Assembly (NCBI RefSeq): GCF_000832125.1
Contig: NZ_JPRK01000008.1
Span: 248,001-312,000 of the forward strand
DNA from: Flavobacterium hibernum
Lineage (GTDB): Bacteria > Bacteroidota > Bacteroidia > Flavobacteriales > Flavobacteriaceae
Direction of reading: 5' to 3'
DNA length: 64,000 nucleotides
This document shows positions 42,802 to 53,355 of the stretch, in pieces. Numbering within the stretch: the first letter of the stretch is position 1; every line of letters begins with the position of its first letter. The position numbers and the translations under genes are program-made. The notes under the pieces were generated by a model. The model saw only the letters and a program-made list of their open reading frames with translations. It was not told the DNA's origin and searched no databases.

Positions 42802-44137
42802 TTAGCATTTTTTTGATTGATGGAACCATTTCTCCAAGATCTCCAGCTCCTATTGTTACAATTATTGGCGCATCACTGGCTTTGATTTCCGCTAATAAAC
42901 TTTCTTTTGCAACAATTTTTTTATTCGAATTTGTCATTTTTCCCAAAAGCCATTCCGATGTAATTCCTTCCATCGGTAATTCACGTGCAGGATAAATATC
43001 CATTAATAACACTTCATCAAATTGCGATAAACTTTCAGCAAATCCATCAGCAAAATCTCTAGTTCTACTAAATAAATGCGGCTGAAAAATTGCTAAAACT
43101 TTACGTTCCGGATACAATTCCCTAACTGCTTGATGTACTGCATTTATCTCTGTTGGATGATGTGCATAATCATCTATATAAACAAGATTATCTGACTTAA
43201 TTTGATACGAAAAACGCCTTCTAATTCCGTTGAATGAAGCAATGGCTTTTGCAATAGACTCGGTTGGGGTGCCGAAAGTTTTCGCCATCGCAATAGCCAT
43301 CAATCCATTCATTAAATTATGTTTTCCCGGTAGTCCAAAATGAAGATCTTTCATTATTTCTGATGGCGTTTGCACATCAAAAACATAACTTCCATCTTCT
43401 ATACGAACATTGAACGCTTTATATACAGCATCTTCATTTATAGCACATTGAACTCCCTCAAGCGGCAATTCTTTTGTTATAAAAAGATTATTTTTATCTT
43501 CTACTTTTGATGCAAACTCTACAAACGAAGCTTCTATTGCTTCACTTGTTCCGTAAATATCTAAATGATCTGCATCCATAGATGTGATACAAGCGATATT
43601 TGGATGTAGGTGCAAAAATGAACGATCAAATTCATCTGCCTCAACAACAGTTACAGTTTTTCCATTTCCAATTAAATTAGAATTGTAATTTTCTACAATT
43701 CCACCCACAAATGCCGTAACATCTGCGCCACTTTCATATAAAATATGCCCTAAAATACTAGAGGTCGTTGTTTTACCATGTGTTCCCGCAACAGCAAAAC
43801 TAAAAGTACCTTTGGTTATAATTCCTAAAACCTCGGCACGTTTTTTAACTTCATATTGTCTTTCAACAAAGTAATTCCACTCTGAATGTGTTTTTGGTAC
43901 AGCCGGTGTAAAAATCACTAATGTATTCTCAACGTAGTAATCATTAGGAATCAAACTAATATTATCTTCAAAATGAATATCAATACCACTTTCAATTAAT
44001 TCACTTGTTAGCATTGACGGCGTTTTATCATAACCCGAAACTCGTTTCCCTATATTTTTAAAATAGCGAGCCAAAGCACTCATTCCGATGCCTCCGATAC
44101 CAATAAAATAAACGTTTTGTATTTGATTTAAATTCAT
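42788..44137 (-). CDS. murC: UDP-N-acetylmuramate--L-alanine ligase MurC
   Basis: The product has 449 residues. The N-terminal Rossmann part (YFIGIGGIGMSALA) is followed by the ATP loop GTHGKTTTSS and DYAHHPTEI. The enzyme adds L-Ala to UDP-MurNAc, the first step of the stem peptide. It is 20 bp downstream of a small membrane ORF and overlaps ftsQ by 14 bp. Confidence 0.97.
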   Translation of the reverse strand: MNLNQIQNVYFIGIGGIGMSALARYFKNIGKRVSGYDKTPSMLTSELIESGIDIHFEDNISLIPNDYYVENTLVIFTPAVPKTHSEWNYFVERQYEVKKRAEVLGIITKGTFSFAVAGTHGKTTTSSILGHILYESGADVTAFVGGIVENYNSNLIGNGKTVTVVEADEFDRSFLHLHPNIACITSMDADHLDIYGTSEAIEASFVEFASKVEDKNNLFITKELPLEGVQCAINEDAVYKAFNVRIEDGSYVFDVQTPSEIMKDLHFGLPGKHNLMNGLMAIAMAKTFGTPTESIAKAIASFNGIRRRFSYQIKSDNLVYIDDYAHHPTEINAVHQAVRELYPERKVLAIFQPHLFSRTRDFADGFAESLSQFDEVLLMDIYPARELPMEGITSEWLLGKMTNSNKKIVAKESLLAEIKASDAPIIVTIGAGDLGEMVPSIKKMLNENI

Positions 44138-44157
44138 TTTCTTTTTTTATTTGCAAA

Positions 44158-44337
44158 TTATTCTAAAATCATATAGACTAGTTCTGAAAAAATATAAGCA
44201 ACTAAAATTGCCATTATTAATGAACCTAAATTTCTTATTGATTTACTAAAATATTTTTTGTCATTTTTATAATCAAAGTAATATGCAACTCCAATCAACA
44301 TAATAACCAGAAAAAATATAATTAGAATAAAATTCAT
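44158..44337 (-). CDS. 59-residue membrane protein inside the dcw operon
   Basis: The frame from ATG 44337 to the stop at 44158 encodes 59 residues. Two hydrophobic helices (about residues 2-21 and 38-58) flank a charged loop (DYKNDKKYFSKSIRN). It begins 9 bp after the murG stop and ends 20 bp before the murC start, on the same strand, filling a gap that is otherwise unusually long for this tightly packed operon. I do not recognise the family. Position suggests a role or regulation linked to envelope growth, but that is inference. It is short, so chance cannot be excluded. Confidence 0.6.
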   Translation of the reverse strand: MNFILIIFFLVIMLIGVAYYFDYKNDKKYFSKSIRNLGSLIMAILVAYIFSELVYMILE

Positions 44338-44346
44338 TAAATATTC

Positions 44347-45435
44347 TTATTTAATTAACTTCACGATCTCTGCAACAATTGCCTGAGTCGCTTTTGGCAT
44401 CGCCAGCTTTTTAATATTGTCACTTAGTTGTTTTTGTTTTCCTTGATCTTTCAACAGCGCTTCAAAAACAATACTAAATTCACTTTCCAATTCTGATTCT
44501 TTCAATAGAATTGCTCCTTTTTCATCGACAATTGCTTGCGCATTTTTTGTTTGATGATCTTCGGCAACATTTGGCGACGGAATAAAAATTACCGGTTTCC
44601 CTACAATACATAATTCCGAAACCGATGATGCTCCTGCTCTTGAAATAATTACGTCTGCAGCTGCATAAACAAAATCCATTCTTTCTATAAAATCAACAAC
44701 TCTTACGTTTTGCTGATTGTATTTTTTATAATCTTCAAAATATAATTTTCCGCATTGCCAGATTATCTGAACATCTTGAGAAAGTATATTTTGTAATTCT
44801 TTTTCAATTAACTGATTGATTCTTCTAGCTCCTAAACTTCCTCCTAAAACTAATAATGTTTTTTTATTCGGATCTAAACCATAAAAAGCAATTGCTTCGT
44901 CACGTTTACTATCAATATCAATTAAATCCTGACGAACTGGATTCCCTGTTAAAACGATCTTTTCTTTCGGAAAAAATCTTTCTAAATTTTCGTAAGCAAC
45001 ACAAATTGCATTTGCCTTTTTACTCAAGAGCTTATTTGTAATTCCAGGAAAAGAATTTTGCTCTTGAACTACCGTCGGAATTCCTGCCGAACCTGCCGCT
45101 TGCAATAATGGTCCGCTGGCAAAACCTCCTGTACCTATTACTACATTTGGCTTGAATTGTTTTATAATTCGTCTTGACTCTAGCAAACTTGTTGCCAATT
45201 TTAACGGAAACATTAAATTTTGCAAAGTCAATTTTCGTTGTAAGCCAGCTATCCAAAGACCTTTTATTTCGTAACCAGCCTGAGGCACTTTTTGCATTTC
45301 CATTTTATCTCTGGCGCCCACAAAAAGAAATTCTGCATCAGGAAATTGTAATTTTAATTCGTTTGCAATCGCAATTGCAGGATAAATATGCCCTCCTGTA
45401 CCGCCACCACTTAGTATGAATTTATACTGTGTCAT
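44347..45435 (-). CDS. murG: Lipid II synthase MurG (GlcNAc transferase)
   Basis: The product has 362 residues. The GT-B fold signature starts with [15 protein letters not shown], and the donor-site region includes [12 protein letters not shown], then [12 protein letters not shown] and EDHQTKNAQ. It transfers GlcNAc to lipid I on the inner face of the membrane. It follows ftsW after 47 bp and precedes the small membrane ORF. Confidence 0.97.
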   Translation of the reverse strand: MTQYKFILSGGGTGGHIYPAIAIANELKLQFPDAEFLFVGARDKMEMQKVPQAGYEIKGLWIAGLQRKLTLQNLMFPLKLATSLLESRRIIKQFKPNVVIGTGGFASGPLLQAAGSAGIPTVVQEQNSFPGITNKLLSKKANAICVAYENLERFFPKEKIVLTGNPVRQDLIDIDSKRDEAIAFYGLDPNKKTLLVLGGSLGARRINQLIEKELQNILSQDVQIIWQCGKLYFEDYKKYNQQNVRVVDFIERMDFVYAAADVIISRAGASSVSELCIVGKPVIFIPSPNVAEDHQTKNAQAIVDEKGAILLKESELESEFSIVFEALLKDQGKQKQLSDNIKKLAMPKATQAIVAEIVKLIK

Positions 45436-45482
45436 ATTTTTTAAAAGTTACGACGTTTTAAAAACTATCCTATTTTTAAACT

Positions 45483-46793
45483 TTATTTATTTAATACTGC
45501 ATTCATCGGATTTCTTGAATTATCTTCGATTGAATACATTCCTTGTTCTTCATATATTTCTTCAACCGACAAATCTTCTTCTGATAATTCTTTATCAATT
45601 AATCTTTGAAGTGCTTCTTTACGTCTTTCTTTTTCTTCTTGTTCTTCGGCAATTTCTTCCTCTTTCTTGGTTACACTAATGATAATTCCGAGAGAGAAAC
45701 AAGTCATCCAGATCGAACTACCACCACTACTGATTAACGGAAGTGTTTGCCCAGTTACAGGTAATAATTCGACCGCAACTGCCATATTAATCATCGCCTG
45801 AAATATCATGGGAAACCCGAGACCAACGACGACTAATTTTCCAAATAACGTGGTAGCTTTATGTGAAGCTATTACAAATCTGAATAATAATAACAGATAC
45901 AAAACCAATATAGCTACTCCGCCCACTAAACCATATTCTTCTACAATAATAGCATAAATAAAATCCGAAGATGATTGTGGTAAAAAATTTTTCTGAACAC
46001 TTTTTCCTGGTCCTACTCCACCTAATCTACCAGATGCAATTGCAATTTTTGCTTTTTCAATTTGATAATCGTCTTCATCTGGTTTGTCTGTGGTAAAGTT
46101 CGTAATACGACTTTCCCAAGTTGACACCCTACTAAAGAATCTTGATTCCGGAAATGCTTTGGCAACCAAAAGAAAGAACAACAACATCCCGATTCCTGAT
46201 CCTATAATAAAACCAATATACTTTAACGGATATCGACCAATAAACGTTAACATAATTACCATTGCAAATATCAACGCTGTGGTCGAAAAGTTGGCTGGTA
46301 ATATAAGTGCCAATGTTATAAAAACCGGTAACCAAAGTTGTATTAATGATACTTGAAATGGCTCATTTTCTTCTTTGGTTTTAGACAAATAACGCGCAAC
46401 AAATATGAATAAAATACTAGCTGCTAAAGTCGAAGTCTGAAACGTAATACCAATAAACGGCACCTGAATCCAACGACTTGCGTTTGCTCCCGCAATTACA
46501 GTTCCTTTAAGTAATGTATAAAGCAAAAGAAACCAAACTACCGGTAAAGCTATTTTTGAAATAGCTCTAAAATAATGATACGGTACTCTGTGTACCCAAT
46601 AAATTATCAAGAAACCAATACAAACGTGAGCTAAATGTTTTACTAAATAACCTAAAGTATTCCCAGTTCCGTGACCAATATAAGCCAAGTTACTACTCGC
46701 ACTAAAAACAGGCATAAACGAAAACAGTGCTAATAAAGCCACGAATGACCATATTACTCTATCTCCTTTTAATTTGTTTACTAACTCCTTCAT
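45483..46793 (-). CDS. ftsW: Septal peptidoglycan polymerase FtsW (SEDS family)
   Basis: The product has 436 residues with about ten membrane helices. SEDS landmarks are visible: GVGPGKSVQKNFLP, then SSSDFIYAIIVEEYG and the late LPVTGQTLPLISSGGSS. The cytoplasmic C-terminal tail is long and acidic. FtsW polymerises lipid II together with its partner PBP (FtsI here). A 73-bp gap with a repeat lies upstream (after murD). Confidence 0.96.
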   Translation of the reverse strand: MKELVNKLKGDRVIWSFVALLALFSFMPVFSASSNLAYIGHGTGNTLGYLVKHLAHVCIGFLIIYWVHRVPYHYFRAISKIALPVVWFLLLYTLLKGTVIAGANASRWIQVPFIGITFQTSTLAASILFIFVARYLSKTKEENEPFQVSLIQLWLPVFITLALILPANFSTTALIFAMVIMLTFIGRYPLKYIGFIIGSGIGMLLFFLLVAKAFPESRFFSRVSTWESRITNFTTDKPDEDDYQIEKAKIAIASGRLGGVGPGKSVQKNFLPQSSSDFIYAIIVEEYGLVGGVAILVLYLLLLFRFVIASHKATTLFGKLVVVGLGFPMIFQAMINMAVAVELLPVTGQTLPLISSGGSSIWMTCFSLGIIISVTKKEEEIAEEQEEKERRKEALQRLIDKELSEEDLSVEEIYEEQGMYSIEDNSRNPMNAVLNK

Positions 46794-46803
46794 TCCTCTT
46801 TAG

Positions 46804-46857
46804 TTTCAAGTTTTTCTTGTTTCAGGTTTCAAGTTCTCACAACATGAAACTTGAAAC
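46804..46857. repeat. GTTTCAAGTT inverted repeat between murD and ftsW
   Basis: GTTTCAAGTT (46826-46835) and AACTTGAAAC (46848-46857) form a perfect 10-bp stem with a 12-base loop; a further GTTTCAAGTTTTT copy lies at 46803-46815. No T tract follows in the operon direction, so it need not stop transcription. Confidence 0.55.
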
Positions 46858-46866
46858 ATATTTTTT

Positions 46867-48198
46867 CTACAAGTTGTGCACAGCTTGCTTAAACTGTTTT
46901 CCTCTGTCTTCATAGTTTTCGAATAAATCGAAACTCGCGCAGGCTGGAGATAACAAAACAGCATCACCTTTTTCAGTTAAACGTTGAGCAGTTTTTACAG
47001 CATCGTTCATATTATTTACTTCTACCATGATATCAACAACGTTTCCAAAAGCGTTGATGATTTTATGATTATCAACTCCTAGGCAAATAATTGCTTTTAC
47101 TTTCTCACGAACTAATGACATTAATTCGTTGTAATCGTTTCCTTTATCAACTCCTCCAACAATCCAAACTGTTGGAACATTCATACTGTCTAAAGCAAAG
47201 AACGTAGCGTTTACATTTGTTGCTTTTGAATCATTGATATATTGAACATTCTGAATTTTAAGAACTTTCTCTAAACGGTGCTCAACACCTTGAAAATTAG
47301 ATAAACTTTCGCGTATTGTTGCATTTCTAATTTGCATCAACTTCGCTACAGAGCTTGCTGCCATTGCGTTTTTCATGTTATGTTTTCCTTCTAACGCAAT
47401 GTGTTCTGTTTCCATTGTAAACTCTTCTTGGTTAATCTTTATTTCCATTTTGTTGTTATTTATAGAAGCCCCTTCATCAAATTTTTCAGTCAATGAAAAA
47501 GGAATTAATTTTGCTTTTGTTTTGTTATTTTTTAACCATTCTGAAATTGCTTCATCATCTGCATCATAAATAAGATAATCGCTTTCGGTTTGATTCATTG
47601 TTATTCGAAACTTTGAATCGATATACTTGTGATATTTATACTCGTATCGATCTAAATGATCTGGACTAATATTCGTTATTATGGCAATATCTGGCCTGTA
47701 ATCTATAATTCCGTCAAGCTGAAAACTACTAAGTTCCAATACGTAGGCATCGAATTTATTCTCAGCTACCTGCCATGCAAAACTTTTTCCAATGTTCCCT
47801 CCTAAACCAACATTTAAACCTGCTGATTTTAGCAAGTGATGCGTTAACATTGTCGTTGTAGTCTTTCCGTTACTACCTGTAATTCCAATTGTTAATGCTT
47901 CTGTGAAAGGCTTTGCAAACTCTATCTCCGAGATTACTTTAATTCCTGCCGCGAGTAGCTTCTGTACGATTGGAGATTTCTCTGGAATTCCCGGACTTTT
48001 CATGACGACATCGGCATTTAAAATCAGGTCTTCTGTATGACGCTCTTCTTCCCAGGCAATTTTATTAATGATAAGAACTTCTTTATAGCTTTCTTTAATC
48101 TTTCCAAAATCCGATACAAAAACATCATATCCTTTTTTCTTCCCGAGAATAGCGGTACCTACACCACTTTCCCCTCCACCTAATACTACTAGCCTCAT
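46867..48198 (-). CDS. murD: UDP-N-acetylmuramoylalanine--D-glutamate ligase MurD
   Basis: The product has 443 residues. Landmarks are LVVLGGGESGVGTA at the start, the ATP loop GITGSNGKTTTT, and LSPACASFDLFENYEDRG at the end. It adds D-Glu to UDP-MurNAc-L-Ala. It starts on the base next to the mraY stop, so the two are tightly coupled. Confidence 0.97.
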   Translation of the reverse strand: MRLVVLGGGESGVGTAILGKKKGYDVFVSDFGKIKESYKEVLIINKIAWEEERHTEDLILNADVVMKSPGIPEKSPIVQKLLAAGIKVISEIEFAKPFTEALTIGITGSNGKTTTTMLTHHLLKSAGLNVGLGGNIGKSFAWQVAENKFDAYVLELSSFQLDGIIDYRPDIAIITNISPDHLDRYEYKYHKYIDSKFRITMNQTESDYLIYDADDEAISEWLKNNKTKAKLIPFSLTEKFDEGASINNNKMEIKINQEEFTMETEHIALEGKHNMKNAMAASSVAKLMQIRNATIRESLSNFQGVEHRLEKVLKIQNVQYINDSKATNVNATFFALDSMNVPTVWIVGGVDKGNDYNELMSLVREKVKAIICLGVDNHKIINAFGNVVDIMVEVNNMNDAVKTAQRLTEKGDAVLLSPACASFDLFENYEDRGKQFKQAVHNL

Positions 48199-49428
48199 CT
48201 ATCTTAATTTTAGGGTAACAATTGATAATATGGCTAACATGATCGCAACAATCCAGAATCTGGTTACAATTTTACTTTCGTGATATCCTTTCTTTTGATA
48301 ATGATGATGCAATGGCGACATCAGGAAAATTCTTCGACCTTCGCCAAAACGTTTTTTGGTGTATTTAAAATAAGCCACTTGAATAATTACTGAAGCACTT
48401 TCTGCTAAGAAAATACCACAGAATAAAACAATCAATATTTCTTTTCTAACAGCAATAGCCAAAACCGCAATGATTCCTCCAATTGTCAAACTTCCTGTAT
48501 CTCCCATAAAAACGGAAGCGGGAAATGAATTGTACCAAAGAAATCCTATTAAAGCTCCTACAAATGCGGATATAAAAACGGTCATTTCTCCCGAATTAGG
48601 GATATACATGATATTTAAATAATTGGAGAATATAATATTCCCCGAAAGGAATGTAAATATTCCAAGCGCAAGAACCGATATTGCCGATGTTCCTGCAGCG
48701 AGCCCATCAATTCCATCCGTTAAGTTTGCTCCATTTGAAACTGCTGTGATGATAAAAATAACAACTGGTATAAATACTAACCATGCCCATTTTTCGTAAC
48801 CATCTCCCATAAATGACAGAACTTCAGCGTAGTCAAATTCATTATTTTTCACAAAAGGAATTGTTGTTGCTGTAGATTTTTCTTCAACCGGAGCAGGTAA
48901 AACCACAGTTGTATTGGCAGATTTAAAAACATCTGTTCTTCCTGTATCGGTTCTCACTGTTACTGCCGGATTAAAATAAAGAACAGATCCAACGATAATT
49001 CCTAAACCAACTTGTCCAATAACTTTAAAAATCCCTTTAAGTCCTTGTTTGTCTTTTTTGAATATTTTAATATAATCATCAACAAAACCAATTGTTCCCA
49101 TCCAAAGTGTGGTTACAATAAGCAAGACGATATAAATATTATGCAAACGAGCAAATAACAAAACAGGTACAAGCGTAGCAAAAATGATAATAAGCCCTCC
49201 CATTGTTGGTGTTCCTGCTTTTTCATTTTGACCTGCAAGACCTAACTCACGAACAGTTTCACCAACTTGCTGATTGCGCAAGAAGTTAATAATCCTTTTT
49301 CCGTAAATTGTAGATAAAAGCAACGACAGCATAAATGCCAGCGCCGATCTAAACGTGATGTACTGAAAAACTCCTGTTCCAGGTATATCAAGTGTTTTGT
49401 CAAAATATTCAAATAAATAGTATAGCAT
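48199..49428 (-). CDS. mraY: Phospho-N-acetylmuramoyl-pentapeptide transferase MraY
   Basis: The product has 409 residues with about ten membrane helices. Conserved loops include AGTPTMGGL, the active-site region [18 protein letters not shown] and [11 protein letters not shown], and [10 protein letters not shown]. It forms lipid I from the nucleotide precursor and undecaprenyl phosphate. Length exceeds the typical 360 residues because of an inserted segment of about 50 residues near 165-215, normal in Bacteroidota. A repeat-filled 101-bp gap separates it from murE, in the place where murF is found in many bacteria. Confidence 0.97.
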   Translation of the reverse strand: MLYYLFEYFDKTLDIPGTGVFQYITFRSALAFMLSLLLSTIYGKRIINFLRNQQVGETVRELGLAGQNEKAGTPTMGGLIIIFATLVPVLLFARLHNIYIVLLIVTTLWMGTIGFVDDYIKIFKKDKQGLKGIFKVIGQVGLGIIVGSVLYFNPAVTVRTDTGRTDVFKSANTTVVLPAPVEEKSTATTIPFVKNNEFDYAEVLSFMGDGYEKWAWLVFIPVVIFIITAVSNGANLTDGIDGLAAGTSAISVLALGIFTFLSGNIIFSNYLNIMYIPNSGEMTVFISAFVGALIGFLWYNSFPASVFMGDTGSLTIGGIIAVLAIAVRKEILIVLFCGIFLAESASVIIQVAYFKYTKKRFGEGRRIFLMSPLHHHYQKKGYHESKIVTRFWIVAIMLAILSIVTLKLR

Positions 49429-49436
49429 ATATCTTG

Positions 49437-49526
49437 GTTTATTTGGTTAATCGTTAATTTGTTTATTCGTAAGTTTTTGATTTAGTAATTATTCTACTAA
49501 ACGAATAATCAATTAACTGATTAAAC
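49437..49526. repeat. GTTTAAC-GGT-AATCG dispersed repeat, copy 2
   Basis: The arm at 49437-49469 matches 16264-16296 at 27 of 33 positions, same orientation. An imperfect inverted copy follows near 49499-49526 (ACGAATAATC, AACTGATTAAAC). It fills the murE-mraY gap inside the dcw operon. Confidence 0.6.
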
Positions 49527-49529
49527 TCC

Positions 49530-50993
49530 TTACTTTTTTAATTGTTCTAAAATCTCTTTTACGGTTTCCATATCATCAAAATGATGGCGAACACCATTTA
49601 TTTCCTGATAGGTTTCATGACCTTTACCTGCGATTAGAATTATATCATTTGGCTGAGCCAATTGACAAGCGGTTTTTATAGCTTGCTTTCTATCTGTAAT
49701 TCTCAATAACTTTTTATAATTATGAGCTCCAACGCCTTTTTCCATTTCATCTAGAATCACTTCGGGATCTTCATTTCTTGGATTGTCTGAAGTTAAAATC
49801 GCTTTATCACTAAGATCTGTAGCGATTTTAGCCATAATAGGTCTTTTGGTTTTATCTCTGTTTCCGCCACAACCTACAACCGAAATTAATTGCTCGTTTT
49901 TGGTACGGATATCATTTATTGTTTTTAAAACATTATCCAAGGCGTCCGGCGTATGCGCATAATCTACAATTGCAGTAATATTACCTGCCGAAACAATATA
50001 TTGAAAACGACCCGAAACACTTTCTAAATCAGACAGTAAGCGTAACGCTTCGAGACTATCCATCCCTAATTCTACCGCTGTTCCGTAGATTGCCAAAACG
50101 TTGTATGCATTAAAAGTCCCAATTAGTTTTACCCAAACTTCATTATCGTTTACTTTCAACAGTAAACCAGACAATTGACTTTCTAATATTGTTGCTTTAA
50201 AATCAGCATAAGATTTTAGTGCATAAGTGAATTTTCTTGCTACGGTGTTTTGCAACATCACAGGTCCGTTTTTATCATCTACGTTTGATAAAGCAAAAGC
50301 TGTTTTTGGCAACGAATCAAAAAATGACTTTTTCACATCTCTGTATTCCGCAAATGTTGGATGATAATCTAAATGATCATGCGACAAATTGGTGAAAATT
50401 CCACCAACAAAATGCAAAGCTTCTGTTCTTTTTTGATGAATTCCGTGCGAACTCACTTCCATAAAACAATGTGTTACTCCTGCTTCAATCATTTCATTTA
50501 AATAATGATTGATTGTAATTGAATCCGGAGTTGTATGTGTTGCTTTATATTCTGTTTGATCGATCATAATTTTTACCGTTGACAATAAACCAACTTTAAA
50601 ACCTGCTTTCTCAAACAATTGAAATAATAATGAAGCAATTGTTGTTTTTCCGTTTGTACCCGTTACACCAACTAATTTTAATTTTTCAGAAGGATTTCCA
50701 AAATAATTAGCAGCCATAAAAGCCAATGCTGTATTGGTATCTTTTACTTTGATGTAGGTAATTCCCTTTTCAACATTTTCTGGTAATGTATCGCAAATCA
50801 CGGCGACTGCGCCTAATTGAATTGCTTTGTTGATATAATCGTGACCATCAGACAATGATCCGCGAATTGCTACAAAAACATCATTTTCTTCAATTTTTCT
50901 TGAATCAAAATCAATTTTATGTATATCAATTTCAGTCGAACCTGTTACAGATTCAATTGCTACTTTGTATAATATGTCTTTCAGTATTTTCAC
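49530..50993 (-). CDS. murE: UDP-N-acetylmuramyl-tripeptide synthetase MurE (DAP type)
   Basis: The product has 487 residues. The ATP loop is GVTGTNGKTTI, and a DNPR motif (SDNPRNEDP) is present; in MurE this motif marks enzymes that add meso-diaminopimelate, against D-x-P-N in lysine-adding enzymes. The start overlaps the ftsI stop by 4 bp. It makes the tripeptide precursor for MurF, whose gene is not in this window. Confidence 0.97.
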   Translation of the reverse strand: MKILKDILYKVAIESVTGSTEIDIHKIDFDSRKIEENDVFVAIRGSLSDGHDYINKAIQLGAVAVICDTLPENVEKGITYIKVKDTNTALAFMAANYFGNPSEKLKLVGVTGTNGKTTIASLLFQLFEKAGFKVGLLSTVKIMIDQTEYKATHTTPDSITINHYLNEMIEAGVTHCFMEVSSHGIHQKRTEALHFVGGIFTNLSHDHLDYHPTFAEYRDVKKSFFDSLPKTAFALSNVDDKNGPVMLQNTVARKFTYALKSYADFKATILESQLSGLLLKVNDNEVWVKLIGTFNAYNVLAIYGTAVELGMDSLEALRLLSDLESVSGRFQYIVSAGNITAIVDYAHTPDALDNVLKTINDIRTKNEQLISVVGCGGNRDKTKRPIMAKIATDLSDKAILTSDNPRNEDPEVILDEMEKGVGAHNYKKLLRITDRKQAIKTACQLAQPNDIILIAGKGHETYQEINGVRHHFDDMETVKEILEQLKK

Positions 50994-52999
50994 GATAATT
51001 CTAATACTATTGTTGTGTTTTTACTAATATTTTGTCCAGCTTGTAATGACTGTTTTTTTACTTTTCCAACTCCATTTACTTTTACTTTCAAACCTAAATT
51101 CTCTAGTAAAGCAATTGCATCCATTCCCGGCATTCCTTTTAAATCAGGAATCTGGCTTGATTTTTTATTTGCTTCTGCTGTATACTTATTATAACTATTG
51201 TCTTGTTTTGGAATTCTTGAATCTAGTTTTTTAATTTTATTTGTTGATGGGGCATCTGTAAAAATCTTTTGGGCAATTCTTTTAAAAACCGGCCCCGCAA
51301 CATCTGCTCCGTAATAATTATTTTTTGATGTATTTGGTTTATGAACCACTACAATACAAGAATATTTAGGGTGATCTGCCGGAAAATAACCAACAAAAGA
51401 AGATGCGTAATACAATGCCGATTTCCCTTCTTTCCCTCCGTAATTTACCTGAGCGGTTCCTGTTTTTCCTGCCATCGAAAAATCTTTCGAATACAATTTT
51501 GATCCAGTTCCTTTTTTAACCACATTCTCTAATACAGCTTTCAGTTTTTTAATAGTTTCCGGCGAGCAAACTCTTGGGTTCATTACTTCAACATCAAATT
51601 TCTTGATGGTTTTGTTCCATTCTTTAATTTCAGAAACAAACTGAGGTTTTACCATTACGCCATTATTAGCAACCGAATTATAAAATGCAAGTGTTTGCAT
51701 TGGTGTTACCGAAACTCCGTAACCAAAAGCCATCCACGGAAGTGAAACTCCTGACCAATGTTTATCTCCGGGTTGCGGAATATATGGTCTTCCTTCTCCT
51801 TGAAAATGCAATCCTAATCTCTTACTTAACCCATAGTTATTAATGTGATTCACAAATTTTGATGGATTACTTTTGTAATTATCATAAACCGCCTGAACCA
51901 TTACCGTATTTGATGAAAGTTCGAATCCGCGCGCCAATGTCACCTTTCCATAACCACCTCTATGCGAATCAGTAACAGAACGTCCATAATATTTCACTTG
52001 TCCGTTGTGACTATCGTAAACTGTGCTTGTATCTGCTACTTTATCATCTAAAATTGCCATTAAATCGACTAACTTAAAAGTAGATCCAGGCTCATGAGAT
52101 TCTGCTACAGCATAATTTGTGGTTTCATAATAAGTCCCATCTACTGCCCTTCCAAGATTTGAAATCGCTTTTACATGTCCTGTTTCTGTCTCCATAACCA
52201 CTACACAACCGTGATCTGCTTCGTACTCTTCTAGCTGTTTCAACAAAGCATGATGTGCAATATCCTGAATAAAAACATCTATTGTAGAAATTACATCATA
52301 ACCATCTATTGGGTCTACTTCATTTAAATCACGAATAGGTTTCCATTGTCCTTTGGCAATTTTTTGCTTTAAAATCTTACCGTCTTTTCCGTTCAAATAT
52401 GTTTTAAAAGCCCACTCGATTCCTTTACCTACTTCTACTCCTGTTGCAGGATCGATACGATCGTAACCAATAGTTCTTTCGGCAATTTTTCCTATCGGAT
52501 GTTTTCTAACGGTTTCTTGTTCGATAATTATTCCACCTTTAAAAGCACCTAAATTGAATAATGGAAATCCTTTTATTTTTACATATTCAGTATAACTCAA
52601 ATTACGAGCGATCAAATAATAACGATTTTTATTCGCTCTTGCTTTTCTTAATTCCTTTTCAAAATAACTACCAGATTTTCCTAAAACTGTAACTAATGAA
52701 TCTGACAATGCTTTTACATTCTTTTCAAAAGCTTCTGTTTTTGGTGCTTTTGCATCAAATCTAATTTCATAATTAGGAATTGATGTTGCCAACAAACTTC
52801 CGTCAGCCGAATAGATGTTCCCTTTGTTTGCCGGAATCACAAAATTTCTAACGGTACGTTGTTTTGCCAGTTTTCTATAATAATCACCTTCAACCCATTG
52901 AATATTAGTTAACTTAACAACAATAGCAATTGCCATCACAAAGATGAAAACTGCTACGAGGTAAATTCTGTAGGATATATGTTTATCTTCTACTGCCAT
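50990..52999 (-). CDS. ftsI: Septal transpeptidase FtsI/PBP3 with PASTA domain
   Basis: The product has 669 residues. One N-terminal membrane helix (about 10-28) is followed by the PBP dimerisation domain and the class B transpeptidase domain with SxxK (GSTFK), SSN and KTGTAQ motifs. The last ~55 residues form a PASTA domain (IPDLKGMPGMDAIALLENLG, then GLKVKVNGVG). It crosslinks septal peptidoglycan with FtsW. It overlaps ftsL by 10 bp and murE by 4 bp. Confidence 0.96.
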   Translation of the reverse strand: MAVEDKHISYRIYLVAVFIFVMAIAIVVKLTNIQWVEGDYYRKLAKQRTVRNFVIPANKGNIYSADGSLLATSIPNYEIRFDAKAPKTEAFEKNVKALSDSLVTVLGKSGSYFEKELRKARANKNRYYLIARNLSYTEYVKIKGFPLFNLGAFKGGIIIEQETVRKHPIGKIAERTIGYDRIDPATGVEVGKGIEWAFKTYLNGKDGKILKQKIAKGQWKPIRDLNEVDPIDGYDVISTIDVFIQDIAHHALLKQLEEYEADHGCVVVMETETGHVKAISNLGRAVDGTYYETTNYAVAESHEPGSTFKLVDLMAILDDKVADTSTVYDSHNGQVKYYGRSVTDSHRGGYGKVTLARGFELSSNTVMVQAVYDNYKSNPSKFVNHINNYGLSKRLGLHFQGEGRPYIPQPGDKHWSGVSLPWMAFGYGVSVTPMQTLAFYNSVANNGVMVKPQFVSEIKEWNKTIKKFDVEVMNPRVCSPETIKKLKAVLENVVKKGTGSKLYSKDFSMAGKTGTAQVNYGGKEGKSALYYASSFVGYFPADHPKYSCIVVVHKPNTSKNNYYGADVAGPVFKRIAQKIFTDAPSTNKIKKLDSRIPKQDNSYNKYTAEANKKSSQIPDLKGMPGMDAIALLENLGLKVKVNGVGKVKKQSLQAGQNISKNTTIVLELS

Positions 53000-53337
53000 A
53001 TTCTTTTAAAGAAACTTTTCTCTTCTTCTTTTGTAACTTCTATTTTAACCGGAGGAACCGTTGATGGATGAATATCTTTTTTCTCCATCTCACTTGTCAC
53101 AGTAGACTCCATTTTTAATTTTTGCAATTCAGAACGTCGGTCTACAAATTCAGATCGTAATTCTTTTACTTCATTACTCAACTTTGCAATTTCAAAAACC
53201 TTTTGTTCGTATCGTTGCGTATTTGCAATCATCAAAATCGCAAGCAGAATTATAAAAACAATGAATCGCCAGTTTTTAATTGCATCATCGTTAATAAGAA
53301 ATCTTGCTTTTAATATTCCAAATACTCCACCTTTCAT
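52990..53337 (-). CDS. ftsL: FtsL-like cell division protein
   Basis: The product has 115 residues: a short cytoplasmic N-terminus, one membrane helix at about residues 24-40 (FIVFIILLAILMIANT), and a coiled-coil-like periplasmic part (AKLSNEVKELRSEFVDRRSE). This is the FtsL plan, and the position between rsmH and ftsI fits. FtsL forms the activation complex with FtsQ and FtsB. Sequence identity in this family is low, so the call rests mostly on topology and context. Confidence 0.85.
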   Translation of the reverse strand: MKGGVFGILKARFLINDDAIKNWRFIVFIILLAILMIANTQRYEQKVFEIAKLSNEVKELRSEFVDRRSELQKLKMESTVTSEMEKKDIHPSTVPPVKIEVTKEEEKSFFKRIWQ

Positions 53338-53355
53338 TTTTTCTACCTATATATA

